This document shows, one piece after another, positions 14,461 through 15,404 of a DNA stretch of 15,404 nucleotides. Origin of the DNA: an uncultured Sutterella sp. (lineage in GTDB: Bacteria; Pseudomonadota; Gammaproteobacteria; Burkholderiales; Burkholderiaceae_F); assembly GCA_905206365.1 (NCBI GenBank), contig CAJLHF010000046.1:1-15404 (forward strand), in the 5' to 3' direction. The translations under genes and the position numbers were made by a program. The number at the start of each line of letters is the position of its first letter. The stretch's first letter is position 1. Under the pieces are notes generated by a model, which did not search any database, was not told the DNA's origin, and worked only from the letters and a program-made list of their open reading frames with translations.

Positions 14461-14484
14461 AAAAAAAAATGGGCATACGCCCAT
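14461..14484 (-). terminator. Intrinsic terminator in the rimP leader
   Basis: The minus-strand RNA has AUGGGC (14484-14479), loop GUAU and GCCCAU (14474-14469), followed by an unbroken U run down to 14461. It lies 66 nt upstream of the rimP start codon and downstream of the predicted promoter, so rimP transcription must pass it. Confidence 0.75.
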
Positions 14485-14757
14485 CCCAAGACCCTTTTGC
14501 CGTCAAGCGACCCGCAGGGTCCTCGTCGGCGAGCGCACCGAGCACCCCGGTCTCCTTCTTCGTTGCGAGAGAGATTTTTTAGAGTGTCGGGCGAAGGGTT
14601 GCGCCTGCGCGGTATCGAACGCTCCCCGGTCGGGAAGTCCGTCGCGCGGCACCTGAAAGTGACAGATCGATCGACCGGAGGCCGGGGTCGCAACCCCGAA
14701 AGCGTCCGATACGACCCGGACGAAAAACGCAGTCCGAAGGCGGCCGATCGATGAATG
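14461..14757 (-). ncRNA. Candidate structured rimP leader RNA / attenuator
   Basis: Transcription from the predicted start near 14757 gives about 297 nt to the terminator. A 12-bp long-range stem P1 pairs 14741-14752 with 14666-14677 (one G-U). It encloses two hairpins, P2 (14717-14722 with 14703-14708, 6 bp) and P3 (14693-14698 with 14683-14688, 6 bp, tetraloop UGCG). A further hairpin pairs 14632-14637 with 14622-14627 (6 bp, loop GACC). The terminator closes the RNA. Attenuators upstream of rimP-nusA-infB have been proposed in gammaproteobacteria (the rimP leader motif); I have not shown homology to them. The fold is by eye. Confidence 0.5.
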
Positions 14758-14763
14758 CACGTG

Positions 14764-14792
14764 ATTTTAGGGGATCTTTCGCTCGCCTGCAA
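14764..14792 (-). promoter_or_regulatory. Sigma70-like promoter of the rimP operon
   Basis: TTGCAG (-35, 14792-14787) and TAAAAT (-10, 14769-14764) are separated by exactly 17 nt on the minus strand. The -10 matches five of six consensus bases, the -35 three of six. The start would be near 14757, just before the 12-bp stem P1. It is the best promoter-like pair I found in the cluster. Confidence 0.6.
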
Positions 14793-14833
14793 GGATAAGT
14801 CCCTTGTTTTCGAGCGAGCAACCCCGGGCGGGC

Positions 14834-14879
14834 GAAGCGCACGCACGTACGTACGTTCTTGCGTTGATGCGTGCGCTTC
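14834..14879. repeat. 12-bp hairpin just after rluB with an (ACGT)3 palindrome in the loop side
   Basis: GAAGCGCACGCA (14834-14845) pairs perfectly with TGCGTGCGCTTC (14868-14879) around 22 nt. The 12-nt palindrome ACGTACGTACGT lies at 14845-14856. It begins 14 nt after the rluB stop on the minus strand. No U-tract follows, so it is probably a 3'-end stabiliser or protein site rather than a standard terminator. Confidence 0.6.
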
Positions 14880-14893
14880 CGGCGAGTCGGACC

Positions 14894-15404
14894 TCAGCCG
14901 CGACTCGCGGGCTTCTTCCCGGGGCGCTTTCCCTGGGTCGGACGGTTCGAAAGGTCGCGCGCTTCGGCGAAAGGCACGCCCGTGCGGTCGCTCGCGCCCG
15001 ATTTCTTGAAACGTTCGCCCTTGCGGTCGGTTCTCGCTTCGGGCTTGCGACCCTCGTCCGCTTCGCGGGCGAGCGCCCGCGCGCGAAGTCGCGCCTGCGA
15101 CTTTTCGAGCTTCTTGGCTTCCGCCTTCGCGGGAGCCTCAGCCGCCATCTTCTTTTCCGCTTCGTCGAGATCGAGGAGCCACGCACGCACTTCTTCGGGC
15201 GTGAGTTCCATCTTCTTTCCGCGGGGAAGATTCTTCGGAAGGCTCACCGCACCGTAGCGGATGCGGATAAGGCGCGAGACGACGGACCCCACCGCTTCGA
15301 AAAGACGACGTACTTCGCGGTTGCGCCCTTCGCGGATCTTCACGCGATACCAGTGATTGAGTCCCGTGCCGCCCTCGTCGTGGAGTTCGTCGAACTTCGC
15401 CATG
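14894..15404 (-). CDS. rluB: 23S rRNA pseudouridine synthase RluB, C-terminal part (partial)
   Basis: The 5' part lies beyond the right edge, so the S4 domain and catalytic Asp motif are not visible. The 170 visible residues begin inside the catalytic domain: NHWYRVKIREGRNREVRRLFEAVG followed by VSRLIRIRYGAVSLPKNLPRGK are characteristic of the RsuA/RluB group. RluB modifies U2605 of 23S rRNA in E. coli. The gene position directly before rimP-nusA supports rluB over rluE or rsuA. After the enzyme core comes an extension of about 100 residues rich in Lys, Arg, Ala and Glu (from about LTPEEVRAWL to GKRPGKKPASRG), a common basic tail in betaproteobacterial RluB that may contact rRNA. The ATG at 15403 near the edge is inside the gene and not the start. 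Confidence 0.88.
   Translation of the reverse strand, partial: MAKFDELHDEGGTGLNHWYRVKIREGRNREVRRLFEAVGSVVSRLIRIRYGAVSLPKNLPRGKKMELTPEEVRAWLLDLDEAEKKMAAEAPAKAEAKKLEKSQARLRARALAREADEGRKPEARTDRKGERFKKSGASDRTGVPFAEARDLSNRPTQGKRPGKKPASRG

Larger units (their letters stand above)
14395..14893 (-). other. rluB-rimP intergenic region, about 500 nt without a gene
   Basis: From left to right in transcription order (minus strand) it holds a 12-bp hairpin after rluB, a sigma70-like promoter, a three-way-junction-like fold, further hairpins, an intrinsic terminator and the rimP ribosome site. Short open frames exist on both strands but have no family features or ribosome sites. No tRNA was found. Confidence 0.6.

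Noticed and set aside
14395..14484. A longer RimP beginning at 14484
   Set aside because: That start lies within the terminator hairpin, and the added residues resemble no RimP. The AAGGAA before 14394 fits the shorter start.
14666..14757. A tRNA gene in the rimP leader, as metY in E. coli
   Set aside because: The 5-bp stem with a TTGCGAC loop looks a little like a T-arm, but the invariant TTCRA bases are absent, the closing stem is 12 bp, and there is no D-arm or proper anticodon arm.
14789..14812. Hairpin plus TTTT on the plus strand as a terminator
   Set aside because: The stem is short with a bulge and no plus-strand gene ends nearby.

Overview
The window looks like core-chromosome DNA of a GC-rich betaproteobacterium. 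The order rluB-rimP-nusA-infB-rbfA-truB-typA is typical of Burkholderiales. A DcuC-type anaerobic C4-dicarboxylate carrier beside a fumarate-lyase-family enzyme hints at an anaerobic or microaerophilic, possibly gut-associated member such as Sutterellaceae. That family-level placement is inference from gene order and protein style, not from a database search.

Left edge (1-128, plus strand): the last 30 codons of a TnpB-like protein of an IS200/IS605-type element, followed by the GC-rich hairpin and a GTCAA-type right end. The element abuts dcuC so closely that the dcuC stop codon lies inside the element's terminal bases. By analogy with known TnpB systems, an omega RNA would end here and take its guide from the 3' end of dcuC.

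Accessory metabolic module (125-4173): a divergent ArgH-family lyase and dcuC, both on the minus strand, are transcribed away from a LysR-type regulator on the plus strand. The lyase has changed residues where true argininosuccinate lyase is conserved, so it probably acts on another fumarate-releasing substrate. DcuC could then move the C4-dicarboxylates. The shared intergenic region holds four CGCAA/TTGCG half-sites, a plausible LysR operator.

Translation and transcription housekeeping cluster (4277-15404, all minus strand). In transcription order: rluB (3' part only), a long non-coding leader, rimP, nusA, infB, rbfA, truB, typA, a YchJ-like SEC-C protein, then dusA. The products act on ribosome maturation (RimP, RbfA), transcription elongation and antitermination (NusA), translation initiation (IF-2), rRNA/tRNA modification (RluB, TruB, DusA) and ribosome-associated GTPase function (TypA). 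A convincing sigma70-like promoter (14764-14792) starts a roughly 360-nt rimP leader that can fold into a three-way junction and contains an intrinsic terminator about 70 nt before rimP, a likely attenuator. A second terminator sits only 15 nt before dusA, and a third follows dusA. Two spacers of about 200 nt flank infB in an otherwise tight operon and contain stable hairpins.

The most promising leads are the TnpB right end at dcuC, the structured rimP leader and the atypical ArgH-like lyase with its regulator and transporter.
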